From the NCBI GenBank assembly GCA_029260115.1, contig JAJDDW010000113.1, positions 1 to 64,000 on the forward strand: a stretch of 64,000 nt of DNA, read 5' to 3'. Positions 1-8,905 of this stretch are shown piece by piece. Numbering within the stretch: position 1 is the first letter of the stretch; the number at the start of each line of letters is the position of its first letter. The position numbers were made by a program, and so were the translations under genes. The DNA comes from Phycisphaerae bacterium (GTDB taxonomy: Bacteria; Planctomycetota; Phycisphaerae; UBA1845). Below the pieces are notes generated by a model. It saw nothing but the letters and a program-made list of their open reading frames with translations, had not been told where the DNA came from and ran no database searches.

Positions 1-593
1 TCCTTAGCCGTGATCATTTGTTGATTGAGAAGAATCTCTCTAGCCCGCGCAGAAGCGTTGAACTCTACAGGTAGATTCACAAGTTGAAAGATAACCACGA
101 TGCCAAAAAATACCAAACCGGCTATCGCGATGTTCATTATATTGAAAATCACGCCGATGATCACCAAGAAGAATGATAGGTTGCTACCCACCGAAGCCAT
201 CGGAACCATGACCCCGCGCAGCGCTAATGGTGCATAGCGCGTGGAATGCTGAATCGCATGCCCAACTTCATGCGCAGCGATGCCAAGGGCCGCGAGCGAT
301 CGTCCGTTGTACACGTCCGGGCTAAGCCGCAGCTTTTTATGCTTAGGGTCGTAGTGGTCGCCAAGAAACGATTTCACCGGCTCGATAGATACGTCCGTGA
401 TACCGTACACATTGAGAATGCGCTGGGCCGTCTCCGCGCCGCTCATCCCACTACTAGCCTGAAACTTGCTACCCATCGCGTAGGCCCGCTTGACCTTCGC
501 CTGCGCCCAAATACCAAGCAAGATAGCCGGGCCAAGGTAAACAAAATACATGGGGTCAAGATAGAAACCGTAAAAAGCCAGTATTTGCGTCAT
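1..593 (-). CDS. YugP-type neutral zinc metallopeptidase (C-terminus outside window)
   Basis: Read on the minus strand from an ATG at 593; the gene runs off the window edge, so about 197 residues are visible. An N-terminal membrane segment (near residues 14-26) is followed by a soluble stretch and the zinc motif HEVGHAIQH at about residue 115, then two further hydrophobic segments. This order, with the motif just before a transmembrane hairpin, is characteristic of the membrane-bound zinc peptidase family typified by YugP (Zn_peptidase_2). The substrate is unknown for most members. No neighbour on this side tells more about its role. Family assignment is firm; cellular function is not known. 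Confidence 0.88.
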   Translation of the reverse strand, partial: MTQILAFYGFYLDPMYFVYLGPAILLGIWAQAKVKRAYAMGSKFQASSGMSGAETAQRILNVYGITDVSIEPVKSFLGDHYDPKHKKLRLSPDVYNGRSLAALGIAAHEVGHAIQHSTRYAPLALRGVMVPMASVGSNLSFFLVIIGVIFNIMNIAIAGLVFFGIVVIFQLVNLPVEFNASARAREILLNQQMITAK

Positions 594-824
594 CCTGTCA
601 TCCTTCGTGTCAGCCGTTCAGAGGCATCTAGGCACCGCTCATACGTACGCCGTAATAGTATTGTATATGCGCCACGCACCATTTGGCGAGTAGAGATTAG
701 CCTCTAGTTTCTAATCGGCAGAATAAACCTATTAGACATGTTATTACAGCATCAGAATACGTGGCTTGGTGCCTAAATTATTGCCGGCAAGCGCAAGCGA
801 CCCGTGTATTAACTGACTGGGTGG

Positions 825-850
825 CCCAGGTCCTTCTTTTTGGACCTGGG
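825..850. terminator. Intergenic hairpin between the zinc peptidase gene and the first IPTL-CTERM gene
   Basis: CCCAGGTCC (825-833) pairs with GGACCTGGG (842-850) across an eight-base T-rich loop, a perfect 9-bp stem. It lies about 50 bases beyond the stop codon of the gene ending at 900 on the minus strand, so it may terminate that transcript. The rest of the 306-base gap (594-899) shows no gene. The GGGTGGCC lead-in also occurs at the hairpin near 26142, so this may be one copy of a dispersed palindrome. Confidence 0.5.
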
Positions 851-899
851 GGAGTCGATGATAGGCGCCTCATACAACGCCCCGCGTACAAATAACAAC

Positions 900-2282
900 T
901 TACGCATTGGTTGGTCGCCGACCGAAGTAGAGCTTGCCACAAACCAACAACAGCAGCGATAAGACAACAAGGCCCCACTCGGAAACGGTTGGGATAGTTT
1001 GAGGGCAATTGCCAGCCATCGCGTCAGCTATGCTCTTACAATTACTGCAGCCAGCAATAAGGTTATCAATCCCTTGCTCTGTCTGAGTTTGGCCACAACC
1101 ACAAATCCCTGGCGTAAGTTTGTTAGGATCTTCGGGACAGTCATCACACACATCACCCGCACTGTCACCATCAAGATTGCTTTGACTCGTATTGCTAATC
1201 GTAAGGCAGTTATCGCAGACATCACCTATACCGTCACCGTCCACATCTGACTGATCTACGTTACTAAATAATGGGCAGTTGTCACACGCAAAGCCATTAC
1301 CAGTATCTGGGAAGGAGTTTGGGCCACACTGTTTACCGGGTCGAAAATGGATTGGTTGTTCCAGTGCTTCACATGTTGTTTCTGATACGTTATTGACGCA
1401 CTGGGTGGTGCCTGGTCCAAAGTTGAAACAACAGGATCCGGACGGAATGGTAATAGATGCGCCATTAAGATTCACGACGGCGAAGAAGTCAGCTACACCA
1501 TCGGCGCTGAAAGTCTTTTCGCTGTCCTGTAAAAAGTTCATATTATATGTGCCTATAGCGTCTGGAGGTATTTCAACTAATAGCGTCCCAAACATGTCAT
1601 ATGAGCCATCATCCACTATGGCACCGAATTGAGAATCTAAAGCATACTGATAGTTGAGACCTGGATAAGAGATCACTGAAATTAGCGAACCATATACAAA
1701 CTTATTACTTGGGTCATCAAGACACAGCCCCCCAGGGCAATCAGCGTTCCCGTTGCAACGTTCGCCAGCATTCGAGCTAAAAATACAAGCACTTGTCCAA
1801 AGAAACCCTCCATCGGCGCAGGTAAATCCGTCATCTGGGCAACCATTGCCCTGAGGGCAAGAAAAAACAGGTGCGCCTGGATAACCGACCGGATAAAGCG
1901 GATCACCAACGCCACTACAATATCCGCTACCGTCAATGGTTGCCTGCGCAGAAAGCAAGTCCCCATCGCCAGTCGCAGCCCAACCGGATATGCGCAATTC
2001 TAATTCAACCACCACGTCACCGCCTGGAATGACGATATCGTTGCCCACCAAGCTCGTCACCGTCCCCGTACTCCCAATGGGCACGAGATCAAAATTCGTA
2101 TTACCCGGAGGATTCTGCGCCTGGGCGGGCATAGCCAAGATTGAAAACGCGATAACCAATGCGCTAGACAATGACAGCCTAGCGATTCGTAACGAACCAC
2201 AACAAGACCCACGGCCAGAGGCTTCTTCCCCGTTCAGTTTCCCTAACTCCGTTTGCGCTAATTCAATGAAAACGATAATCAT
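900..2282 (-). CDS. Secreted Cys-rich protein with thrombospondin type-3-like repeats and IPTL-CTERM-like sorting signal
   Basis: About 460 residues. The N-terminus carries a hydrophobic export signal ending near AMPAQAQ. The middle is a conserved domain shared with the upstream paralogue. After it come Asp-rich calcium-binding repeats of the thrombospondin type-3 kind (DVDGDGIGDVCDNC and a second copy, roughly residues 345-385). The C-terminus has the tripartite signal IPTVSEWG, a hydrophobic stretch and a basic GRR tail, matching the IPTL-CTERM sorting family. It is therefore probably exported and processed at the envelope. The ATG at 2282 has only a weak ribosome site. The homologous start in the paralogue aligns with a CTG at 2237 here, preceded by GGAGTTAGG, so the true start is uncertain. 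It starts 20 bases after the paralogue's stop, so the two are probably cotranscribed. Confidence 0.8.
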   Translation of the reverse strand: MIIVFIELAQTELGKLNGEEASGRGSCCGSLRIARLSLSSALVIAFSILAMPAQAQNPPGNTNFDLVPIGSTGTVTSLVGNDIVIPGGDVVVELELRISGWAATGDGDLLSAQATIDGSGYCSGVGDPLYPVGYPGAPVFSCPQGNGCPDDGFTCADGGFLWTSACIFSSNAGERCNGNADCPGGLCLDDPSNKFVYGSLISVISYPGLNYQYALDSQFGAIVDDGSYDMFGTLLVEIPPDAIGTYNMNFLQDSEKTFSADGVADFFAVVNLNGASITIPSGSCCFNFGPGTTQCVNNVSETTCEALEQPIHFRPGKQCGPNSFPDTGNGFACDNCPLFSNVDQSDVDGDGIGDVCDNCLTISNTSQSNLDGDSAGDVCDDCPEDPNKLTPGICGCGQTQTEQGIDNLIAGCSNCKSIADAMAGNCPQTIPTVSEWGLVVLSLLLLVCGKLYFGRRPTNA

Positions 2283-2302
2283 TTATCATCCAAAGCAAAA
2301 CC

Positions 2303-3874
2303 TTACGCGTTAGCTTCACGCCGACCGAAGTAGAGCTTGCCACCGATCAGCAACAGCAGCGACAAGACAACTAGGCCCCACTCGGAAACGGTCGGGATGT
2401 TCTGCGGACAGTCGCCAGCCATAGCGGCCGCAATGCTTTTGCAGTCGCTAACGCAGCCAGCGATAGGACTATGATTCACCTGGCCAGATTTTGCGTCGCA
2501 CGTGTCGTCAGTGCATTCATCAGAGTCATCTATGGAAGACAAACTGCCGGTGCTTGGATCACAACAGCGCACGGCCTCATTGAAGTTGGGCGTGCGATTG
2601 CAGTCGCCCGAATTCACGTCACAAATGTCATCGGTGCAGGCATTGCCGTCGAAGCAGTCAACGTCCGTCATGCAACCCGCACAATTCGATATGGCGGTGT
2701 GGCTTACATTACCAGTCTGTGCATTACAAGTGTCGTCCGTACAGATTTCAAAGTCTGTAATTGGTGTTAGTCCGCCATGTATTGGATTACAGCAATCCGT
2801 GACGTCGTCGAAGTTATTTGTGTTAATGCATCCACCCGTCACAATAGAGCAAATGTCCGTTGTGCAAGAATTATCATCATTGCAAGTCGAATCGGCAGTA
2901 CAACCTGTACAATAAGGACCATTACCAAAATCTGGACCATTGTGGTCAGTGCCGGGAGGCCCGCACTCCGCACCTTGACGAAAATTGCTGGGTTGAGCCA
3001 GTCCATCGCATACGCTTTGCGTCACATCTTGCACGCAATTCGTCGTACCGGGGCCAAGATCAAAGCAGCAGGAACCCGTCGTAACGGTAATCGTCGCCCC
3101 ATTAAGATTCACCACGGCGAAGAAGTCAGTCTGGTCATCAGCATTAAAATTTCTCTCGGTATCTATCGTGAAGTCAATATTATATGTACCAGCCGCTCCA
3201 AGAGGAATCTCAACCAATAGTGTCCCAAACATTTCAGATAGACCAGCATCAGGTTTACCACTTAATCCATTCACTCCGACGTACTCATAATTCAGTCCAG
3301 GATAGCCTACAACCGCAATAGGCATAAACCCATTAAAAAGATAATCAGGATTGCTCGAGCAAAAACCACCAGGGCAATCTGCAGGGCCAAAACATATATC
3401 ACCAGCATTTGGACTGAGAACGCACACATTTCTTCTAATAAAACCACCCTGATTACATGTGACACCATCATCTGGACAGCCATTGCCCTGCGGGCACGCA
3501 AGCAGCGGTGCGCCAGGATACCCAAGTGGGTTTAGCGGATCACCGATACCACTGCAATAGCCGCTACCATCAATAGTCGCTTGCAAAGCTTGTAATTCCC
3601 CGTCACCCGTCGCCCCCCAATTGGAGACGCGCAACTCCAACTCGACCACAACGCCGCCGCCTGGAATGACGATATCGTTGCCCACCAAGCTCGTCACCGT
3701 CCCCGTACTGCCAATGGGCACAAGATCAAAAACGGTATTACCCGGAGGATTCTGCCCCTGAGCGGGCATAGCCAAGATTGAAAACGCAATAACCAATGCG
3801 CTAGACAATGACAGCCCAGCGCTTCGTAACAAACCACAACAAGACCCACGGCCAGATGCTTCTTTCCCGTTCAT
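2303..3874 (-). CDS. Secreted Cys-rich repeat protein with IPTL-CTERM-like sorting signal (paralogue)
   Basis: About 523 residues from the ATG at 3874, which has GGAG nine bases upstream; longer starts at 3889 and 3922 are possible. The signal peptide, first conserved domain and C-terminal IPTVSEWG plus hydrophobic plus GRR tail are nearly the same as in the next gene, with long identical DNA stretches. The central part differs. Instead of Ca-binding repeats it holds three Cys-rich repeats of the DxxxCTxDxC kind (roughly residues 325-460) with alternating Cys and Asp. Such repeats are common in exported planctomycete proteins, but ligands are unknown. It leads a two-gene unit with the paralogue 20 bases downstream. 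Function unknown; surface or extracellular location is inferred from the sorting signal. Confidence 0.8.
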   Translation of the reverse strand: MNGKEASGRGSCCGLLRSAGLSLSSALVIAFSILAMPAQGQNPPGNTVFDLVPIGSTGTVTSLVGNDIVIPGGGVVVELELRVSNWGATGDGELQALQATIDGSGYCSGIGDPLNPLGYPGAPLLACPQGNGCPDDGVTCNQGGFIRRNVCVLSPNAGDICFGPADCPGGFCSSNPDYLFNGFMPIAVVGYPGLNYEYVGVNGLSGKPDAGLSEMFGTLLVEIPLGAAGTYNIDFTIDTERNFNADDQTDFFAVVNLNGATITVTTGSCCFDLGPGTTNCVQDVTQSVCDGLAQPSNFRQGAECGPPGTDHNGPDFGNGPYCTGCTADSTCNDDNSCTTDICSIVTGGCINTNNFDDVTDCCNPIHGGLTPITDFEICTDDTCNAQTGNVSHTAISNCAGCMTDVDCFDGNACTDDICDVNSGDCNRTPNFNEAVRCCDPSTGSLSSIDDSDECTDDTCDAKSGQVNHSPIAGCVSDCKSIAAAMAGDCPQNIPTVSEWGLVVLSLLLLIGGKLYFGRREANA

Positions 3875-3889
3875 TTTCCCTAACTCCAT

Positions 3890-4493
3890 GTGTGCCCTCG
3901 AAAAGACGAGCGAATCTTCCACTTACTGAGGCGATATGCCGATCTATAAACGCCAGTGTACCAGCTTTGACCATGCAAAAGCAAGCGAAAACTACCTCGT
4001 TTGTCCCATAATCTCTCACAAAGCCGCCATGAAAAGGGCGAATCCAGAATTATTGACAGTCACAATGGAATTACTGCAACACACTAATCGTATTTATGGG
4101 CAATTCATTGGCAATGAATGCGGATACGGCGCGAACTGAAACGCCAGCACGACATCCAAAATGTCTGAACCATTGATAATACCATTGGGTCTTTCGGGGG
4201 ACAGGTCAGCCCAGGTCACGGGTACGCTGGTTGGCGATAACTGAAAAGCCTGAACCATCGCGAGATGCCAGTTTTTCGATCATCAGATTCTCCCCCGATT
4301 ACGTACACCACTTCAGCGCGATACGACCATATCTCAAAGACGAAATGTCTATGACTACTATGGTACCAAAATTGGCCCCTGTGAGGCAAGCAAAAAGTGG
4401 CATTTTCTCATTTTCAGCAGTTGTTGAACTCTCCTAGCTGATTAACGCGGTTTATGCTACCATTTTCGCTCGCAATACCACTGGAATTGGAAT
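3890..4493. other. Intergenic region without a recognised gene
   Basis: About 600 bases between the divergently oriented IPTL-CTERM pair and ogt. Short open frames on both strands have no coding features that I recognise. It should hold the promoters for both directions, but no clear promoter, terminator or RNA element could be picked out. Confidence 0.5.
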
Positions 4494-5021
4494 ATGAAAT
4501 ACAAACTTATTCAAACCGAATGGGGCTTTTTTGGGGTAGTAGCACAGGACAAAAACGTTCTGGCTACTTACCTACCTGGACCTCAAGAAAAAATTCTGCG
4601 ACGCATTAAAAAAGACTGGCCTGAAGCGATAGAAACTAATTCGATACTGCCGCGATTGTGTCAGCAAGTTATAAAATATTTTAGCGGCTCAACAGTTCGC
4701 TTTTCGACGCCACTAGATTTGTCTCATCTAACACCGTTCCGTGGAGAAGTCATCAAAGCATGCCAGCAAATCCCCTATGGCCAAACCGCATCCTATGCGG
4801 ACCTCGCCCGGGCAGCAGGTAGCCCACAAGCGGCGCGAGCCGTGGGAAGCACCATGGCTAATAACCCGCTGCCACTTATCGTGCCCTGCCATCGCGTGTT
4901 ATGCAGCAATGGTACCATCGGCGGATTCTCCTCGCCCAACGGCGTGCGCGAAAAAAAGAAACTTCTGCAACTCGAAGGCGCGATGAACGATCAGCAGATG
5001 GCGCTGGCCTTTGCTCGATGA
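4494..5021 (+). CDS. ogt: Methylated-DNA--protein-cysteine methyltransferase
   Basis: 175 residues, the usual length for the Ogt/AGT family. It repairs O6-alkylguanine by irreversible transfer of the alkyl group to its own cysteine. The C-terminal domain shows the DNA-recognition helix region (IPYGQTASYADLARAAGSP) and the active-site motif PCHRV with the acceptor Cys at about residue 132, followed by the conserved GGFSSPNGVREKKKLL segment. The N-terminal ribonuclease-H-like domain is less conserved, as usual. No Ada-type regulatory domain is present, so this is a stand-alone repair enzyme. A dispersed repeat follows the stop codon, and the thiolase gene downstream is separate. Confidence 0.95.
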   Translation: MKYKLIQTEWGFFGVVAQDKNVLATYLPGPQEKILRRIKKDWPEAIETNSILPRLCQQVIKYFSGSTVRFSTPLDLSHLTPFRGEVIKACQQIPYGQTASYADLARAAGSPQAARAVGSTMANNPLPLIVPCHRVLCSNGTIGGFSSPNGVREKKKLLQLEGAMNDQQMALAFAR

Positions 5022-5031
5022 AAGCCGTCCT

Positions 5032-5069
5032 GCCCCCCACCCTTTGCCAGTAGGCAAAGCATGAGGCAC
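5032..5069. repeat. Dispersed palindromic repeat, family D copy 1
   Basis: A CCCCCACCC run, then an inverted repeat around CTTTGCC/GGCAAAG, ending in GAGGCAC. The same layout recurs at 42811, 52250 and 62965. It lies directly after the ogt stop codon and may act as a terminator hairpin. Confidence 0.6.
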
Positions 5070-5137
5070 CTAACTATACAAACCGGTAAGATCCCCTGTA
5101 TATTACCTGGCATGATAACCAATGGAGATGTAAACCT

Positions 5138-6337
5138 ATGATGCGAAAAGCTGTGGTCATTTGCGCCGTGCGTACGCCTGTCGGAAGGTATGGCGGCTCA
5201 CTGAGTGCGATTCGGCCTGACGACTTAGCCGCCATGGTGATAAAAGAACTTGTCACGCGAACGGGAATCGACCCGGCGATAATCGACGACGTGTATTTCG
5301 GTGCGGCGAACCAAGCCGGAGAGGATAACCGCAACGTAGCCCGTATGGCTGCGCTATTGGCTGGCCTACCGGAAACCGTACCCGGTTCGACCATCAATCG
5401 GTTATGTGCTTCAAGTTTGGATGCGATCAACATAGCCGCTCGCATGATAGAAGCGAACCACGGTGATGTCATGATCGCTGGCGGGGTCGAGAGCATGTCC
5501 CGAGCGCCATTCGTCATACGCAAAGGACAAACGGCTTTCGATCGAACAGCAGAAATTTACGATACGACCTTTGGCTGGCGTTTTACGAATCCCAAACTAA
5601 CGGCGCTGCATCATCCGTATTCGATGGGAGAAACAGCCGAGAACGTGGCTAAGCATTATAAAATTTCGCGTGAAATGCAGGACCAGTTTGCGTTTGAAAC
5701 GCAAATGAAATGCAAAGCGGCTATCGAGGCGGGGCGGTTCAAGAATGAAATCGTTTCGGTTGAAATTCCGCAGCGCAAGGGTGATGCGATCGTCGTTGAT
5801 GCAGACGAACATCCGCGCAGCGATACCACACTGGAAAAACTGAAAAAACTTCGCCCGGCTTTCGCCAAGGACGGGACAGTGACAGCCGGGAATGCATCGG
5901 GCATAAATGACGGGGCAGCGGCACTACTTATCATGGAAGAAAAACTGGCCAATAAGCTCGGTCTCACGCCCATGGCTATAGTTGGTTCGTCCGCCACGGC
6001 TGGGGTCGACCCCGCCCACATGGGCCTAGGCCCGATTCCCGCTACGCAAAAGGCCCTCAAGCGCGCAGGCCTGACTATCGACGATATAGATGTAGTTGAA
6101 TTAAACGAAGCATTCGCGGCTCAGTCGATACCGTGCATCAGCGGGTTAGGGCTTGACCCTGCAAAAGTTAATCCTAACGGCGGGGCGATAGCACTTGGCC
6201 ATCCGCTCGGTTGCAGCGGAGCGAGAATAGCCACCACGCTGCTGCATGAAATGAAACGCACAAAGGCAAAGCGAGGATTAGCTACCATGTGTGTGGGTGT
6301 TGGGCAGGGCGTTGCTACGATTTTTGAATCTGTTTGA
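5138..6337 (+). CDS. Acetyl-CoA acetyltransferase / 3-oxoacyl-CoA thiolase
   Basis: 399 residues, the normal length for thiolase II. It catalyses Claisen condensation of acetyl-CoA or thiolytic cleavage of 3-oxoacyl-CoA. The nucleophilic Cys is at about residue 90 in NRLCASSLDA. The general-base His lies in GGAIALGHPLGCSGAR, and the second Cys in CVGVGQG near the C-terminus. The segment AEIYDTTFGWRFTNP resembles beta-ketoadipyl-CoA thiolases (PcaF/PaaJ group), but no aromatic-degradation genes are nearby, so the physiological substrate is open. Two consecutive ATGs (5138 and 5141) follow a GGAG ribosome site. It stands alone between ogt and a membrane protein. Confidence 0.93.
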   Translation: MMRKAVVICAVRTPVGRYGGSLSAIRPDDLAAMVIKELVTRTGIDPAIIDDVYFGAANQAGEDNRNVARMAALLAGLPETVPGSTINRLCASSLDAINIAARMIEANHGDVMIAGGVESMSRAPFVIRKGQTAFDRTAEIYDTTFGWRFTNPKLTALHHPYSMGETAENVAKHYKISREMQDQFAFETQMKCKAAIEAGRFKNEIVSVEIPQRKGDAIVVDADEHPRSDTTLEKLKKLRPAFAKDGTVTAGNASGINDGAAALLIMEEKLANKLGLTPMAIVGSSATAGVDPAHMGLGPIPATQKALKRAGLTIDDIDVVELNEAFAAQSIPCISGLGLDPAKVNPNGGAIALGHPLGCSGARIATTLLHEMKRTKAKRGLATMCVGVGQGVATIFESV

Positions 6338-6363
6338 TTGTTGTCGTGTTTAGTAAGCTATAC

Positions 6364-6412
6364 AAGAGGCCGCTTCCTCACTGGCGCGGTTCTGTTTTGG
6401 CACAAAAGCGGT
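6364..6412. repeat. Dispersed repeat, family C copy 1
   Basis: AGAGGCCGCTTCCTCAC followed by GGCGCGGTTCTG and a trailing AAAAGCGG. Related copies lie inside a coding sequence at 24062-24093 and, split in two, at 44443-44690. Confidence 0.55.
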
Positions 6413-6429
6413 TGCATGCTTGAATCACT

Positions 6430-8229
6430 ATGACGCGTTTCACCGCTATCACACTAGCCGTTATCGCAGCGATATACATAGCCTGCTGCTGCATAGGTAT
6501 TACCTGGGGGCTGCCCTCACGCGACATTGACAAATATTTGTTCGGTAATCAAACGCCTTGGTCTGGTGAAGAGATATACCGCTTAGCCAATGTGGGCAAA
6601 AAGTTCGACGCTGGGCGCGGGGCGGACGTCGATCCTGACCCCATCGATAAGTCAACTGACCAGCCTATTCATCTAACCAAAACCAAAAGCGACATAGCCA
6701 AGATATACTTGCGGTATCGATTGTTCACCCATCAGCCGGATGAAATGATCACCATGATGGCCCTAGCGGGAATGAAGCCTAGTCAACTTCAGTTTGATCC
6801 CAAGCTGTATCAATATGGCGGGCTGTTTATCTATCCCGTGGGCGGGTTAATAAAACTATGCGGCATGCTCGGCTTGATCGAAGTGCGTAGTGATATTGTT
6901 TACTACCTCGATCATCCTGACGAGTTTGGCAAGTTTTATATCGTCGCCCGAGCCTACGCCGCTGCGTGGGGGCTTCTCGGCATTTTTATAGTTTTTGCCA
7001 TCACTCGCCACATCAGCACGGACGCTGCGGGCATAGTCGCCGCAGCACTATTTGCGATCATGCCGGTAGTGATATGCATGTCTCACGAAGGCAAGCCTCA
7101 TTTGCCCGGTGCGGTGCTTATGTTATGCGCGGTGTATTTCGCAATACGTGCAAAAACATCTACCCGAGGGGCATGGTGGCTAATGTGTATGTGCTGCGGG
7201 GCCGCGGTGGGTATGGTGCTTTCGTCCGCGCCGATTTTGATTTTGATACCGCTAGTCTGCCTTATTCAATATGCCGGCCTGGAAAATAGCCAAGGCGATA
7301 CTGGCGAACATACAACTATCACACTTGGCTACGCAGCGAAGCAATCTCTCGCGGGTGTCGCTGTAGCCATGGCTATTTATCTCATTACCAATCCGTATAT
7401 TCTCATCAATGCGATCACTAATCGCGAGGTGTTACGCAGTAATTTCGGCAATTCACTAGCCATGTACGACATTTCGCGCATCGCCGAAGGGTTTATCCGC
7501 GTTTTAGAATTAACCGCTGAGGGCACTACGTGGATAGTCATAATTGGTGGCGTGATCGCGTTGGCCGTTGGCATTTACCGACGAAAGTGGATCGCACTGC
7601 CATTGATCGTATCTGCCAGTGTGTTTTTCTTGCAGTTTGTACTCATAGGCGCGGGCAAGCCAGCAGAATATGGCCGATTCGGCATTTTCACAAATAGCGC
7701 GTTAGCGATCGGTATGGGATGTATTGTGCCCTATGTATGGAACATACGAACTCGCGGCTTGGGAATTACTTTTACACTGTTAGCTATTATTAATGTCGGC
7801 GTTTATGGAACTATATATCTCATACATTTCCATGTCGATACGACAGATTACCATTCGAGAACACAACTTGCGAAAACATTATCGTTCGACGAAAATACCT
7901 ATATTCCTCGGGGAATACCTTGGGGCATTGCCCTTGGTGCAGAGCCTGCACCCTATAATTGTCCACCATTAAATTTCTCTAAAGTCGATGTCATTTTCTG
8001 TCCACCCGGAATACCAATTTCAGCTAATGCGATAAAAGATTTACATTTTAAGTTGTATGTATATGACCCAAAAAGCGAAAGTGCACGACCGATGTTCAAA
8101 CCTACTAATCTGAACGATATGGCAACATCCTGGCGCTATGCACCATATAAGGAGGAAACTTTGCGCAACCAATGGGATAGCCCCATCAGTTGGGCCGATA
8201 AACCATTTATGCTGTACTTCCGACCATAA
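6430..8229 (+). CDS. Polytopic membrane protein, dolichyl-phosphate-mannose mannosyltransferase-like (GT39-type)
   Basis: 599 residues with a first transmembrane segment at 8-28 and about ten further hydrophobic segments up to residue 460, followed by a soluble C-terminal part of about 120 residues. The extended loop after the first segment contains DEMITMMAL and a PKLYQYGGLFIYPVG motif. These resemble the periplasmic loop and acidic motif of lipid-linked sugar transferases of the GT39/ArnT fold, which transfer sugars from polyprenyl phosphate carriers on the outer face of the inner membrane. No strongly diagnostic catalytic residue was identified, so the assignment rests on topology and the loop. 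It is monocistronic as far as can be seen. Confidence 0.65.
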   Translation: MTRFTAITLAVIAAIYIACCCIGITWGLPSRDIDKYLFGNQTPWSGEEIYRLANVGKKFDAGRGADVDPDPIDKSTDQPIHLTKTKSDIAKIYLRYRLFTHQPDEMITMMALAGMKPSQLQFDPKLYQYGGLFIYPVGGLIKLCGMLGLIEVRSDIVYYLDHPDEFGKFYIVARAYAAAWGLLGIFIVFAITRHISTDAAGIVAAALFAIMPVVICMSHEGKPHLPGAVLMLCAVYFAIRAKTSTRGAWWLMCMCCGAAVGMVLSSAPILILIPLVCLIQYAGLENSQGDTGEHTTITLGYAAKQSLAGVAVAMAIYLITNPYILINAITNREVLRSNFGNSLAMYDISRIAEGFIRVLELTAEGTTWIVIIGGVIALAVGIYRRKWIALPLIVSASVFFLQFVLIGAGKPAEYGRFGIFTNSALAIGMGCIVPYVWNIRTRGLGITFTLLAIINVGVYGTIYLIHFHVDTTDYHSRTQLAKTLSFDENTYIPRGIPWGIALGAEPAPYNCPPLNFSKVDVIFCPPGIPISANAIKDLHFKLYVYDPKSESARPMFKPTNLNDMATSWRYAPYKEETLRNQWDSPISWADKPFMLYFRP

Positions 8230-8391
8230 GCCAGTGATTAGCATCTATCGTCAGATAACGTCGCCACTATTGCCCTACCAGGCTACTTCCATAATCAATG
8301 CTTACCACGCCTTGCTACGATTCCGATAGACGATAGTGCGCACTTGCTTGCCAATAGATAGTTGACCTAAAGCGGGAAGGAATGTTTTTCG

Positions 8392-8745
8392 ATGTCGAAT
8401 CCACTTTGTCATTTCGAGTTCATGACACGTGACCCGGATAAGTTTAAGTCGTTCTATAGCACCGTGTTCAACTGGAGCCTGGACGATGTCTCCATGCCCG
8501 GATACACCTTAATCAATGCTGGCGCAGAACCTACCGGCGGCATGTTCCCCACGCCGGAAAATGTGCCAGCTGGCTGCGTCAATGTTTACTTCATGGTTGA
8601 GAATATTGAAGGCACGCTAGAGAATGCCAAAAACCAAGGTGCGAAAATTCTCATCAACAAAACGGAAATCCCCCACGTAGGCCACATCGCCATGATCAGC
8701 GACCCAGAAGGAATTTGCGTGGGCCTAATGCAGTCGGGTGGGTAG
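8392..8745 (+). CDS. VOC (glyoxalase/bleomycin-resistance/dioxygenase) superfamily protein
   Basis: 117 residues, one VOC domain of two beta-alpha-beta-beta-beta modules. Typical segments are visible: an N-terminal HFEFMTRDPDKFKSFYSTVFNW, a central VYFMVENIEGTLENAKNQGAKI and a C-terminal GHIAMISDPEGICVGLMQ. The DPEG ending is common in the metal-binding glyoxalase-like branch. An AAGGAA ribosome site lies ten bases before the ATG. Substrate cannot be deduced; such small members range from glyoxalases to antibiotic-binding proteins. No operon partner. Confidence 0.88.
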   Translation: MSNPLCHFEFMTRDPDKFKSFYSTVFNWSLDDVSMPGYTLINAGAEPTGGMFPTPENVPAGCVNVYFMVENIEGTLENAKNQGAKILINKTEIPHVGHIAMISDPEGICVGLMQSGG

Positions 8746-8791
8746 TGCAAGACGAGGCCACCCGGTAATTAATTTATACTGCAACCATGCT

Positions 8792-8862
8792 GTCATTCCT
8801 GCGCAAGCGGGGTGCCAATGCAATGTTATAAACAGGCCATGACTGGATTCCCTTCTGCGCAG
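8792..8862. repeat. Degenerate REP-like pair (family A)
   Basis: GTCATTCCTGCGCAAGCGGGG at 8792 and, in the opposite orientation, a decayed ACTGGATTCCC...GCGCAG at 8841-8862. These are the two arms of the family-A palindrome seen more intact at 21202-21280 and 44507-44585. It lies between the convergent VOC and matrixin genes. Confidence 0.6.
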
Positions 8863-8905
8863 CACAATACGTCAGCCTTGCCGCTCTTGGCCTGGTGCCC
8901 CATGT

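Noticed and set aside
246-707. Plus-strand ORF of 153 codons at the window start
   Set aside because: It lies over the recognisable zinc-peptidase gene on the minus strand and has no coding features.
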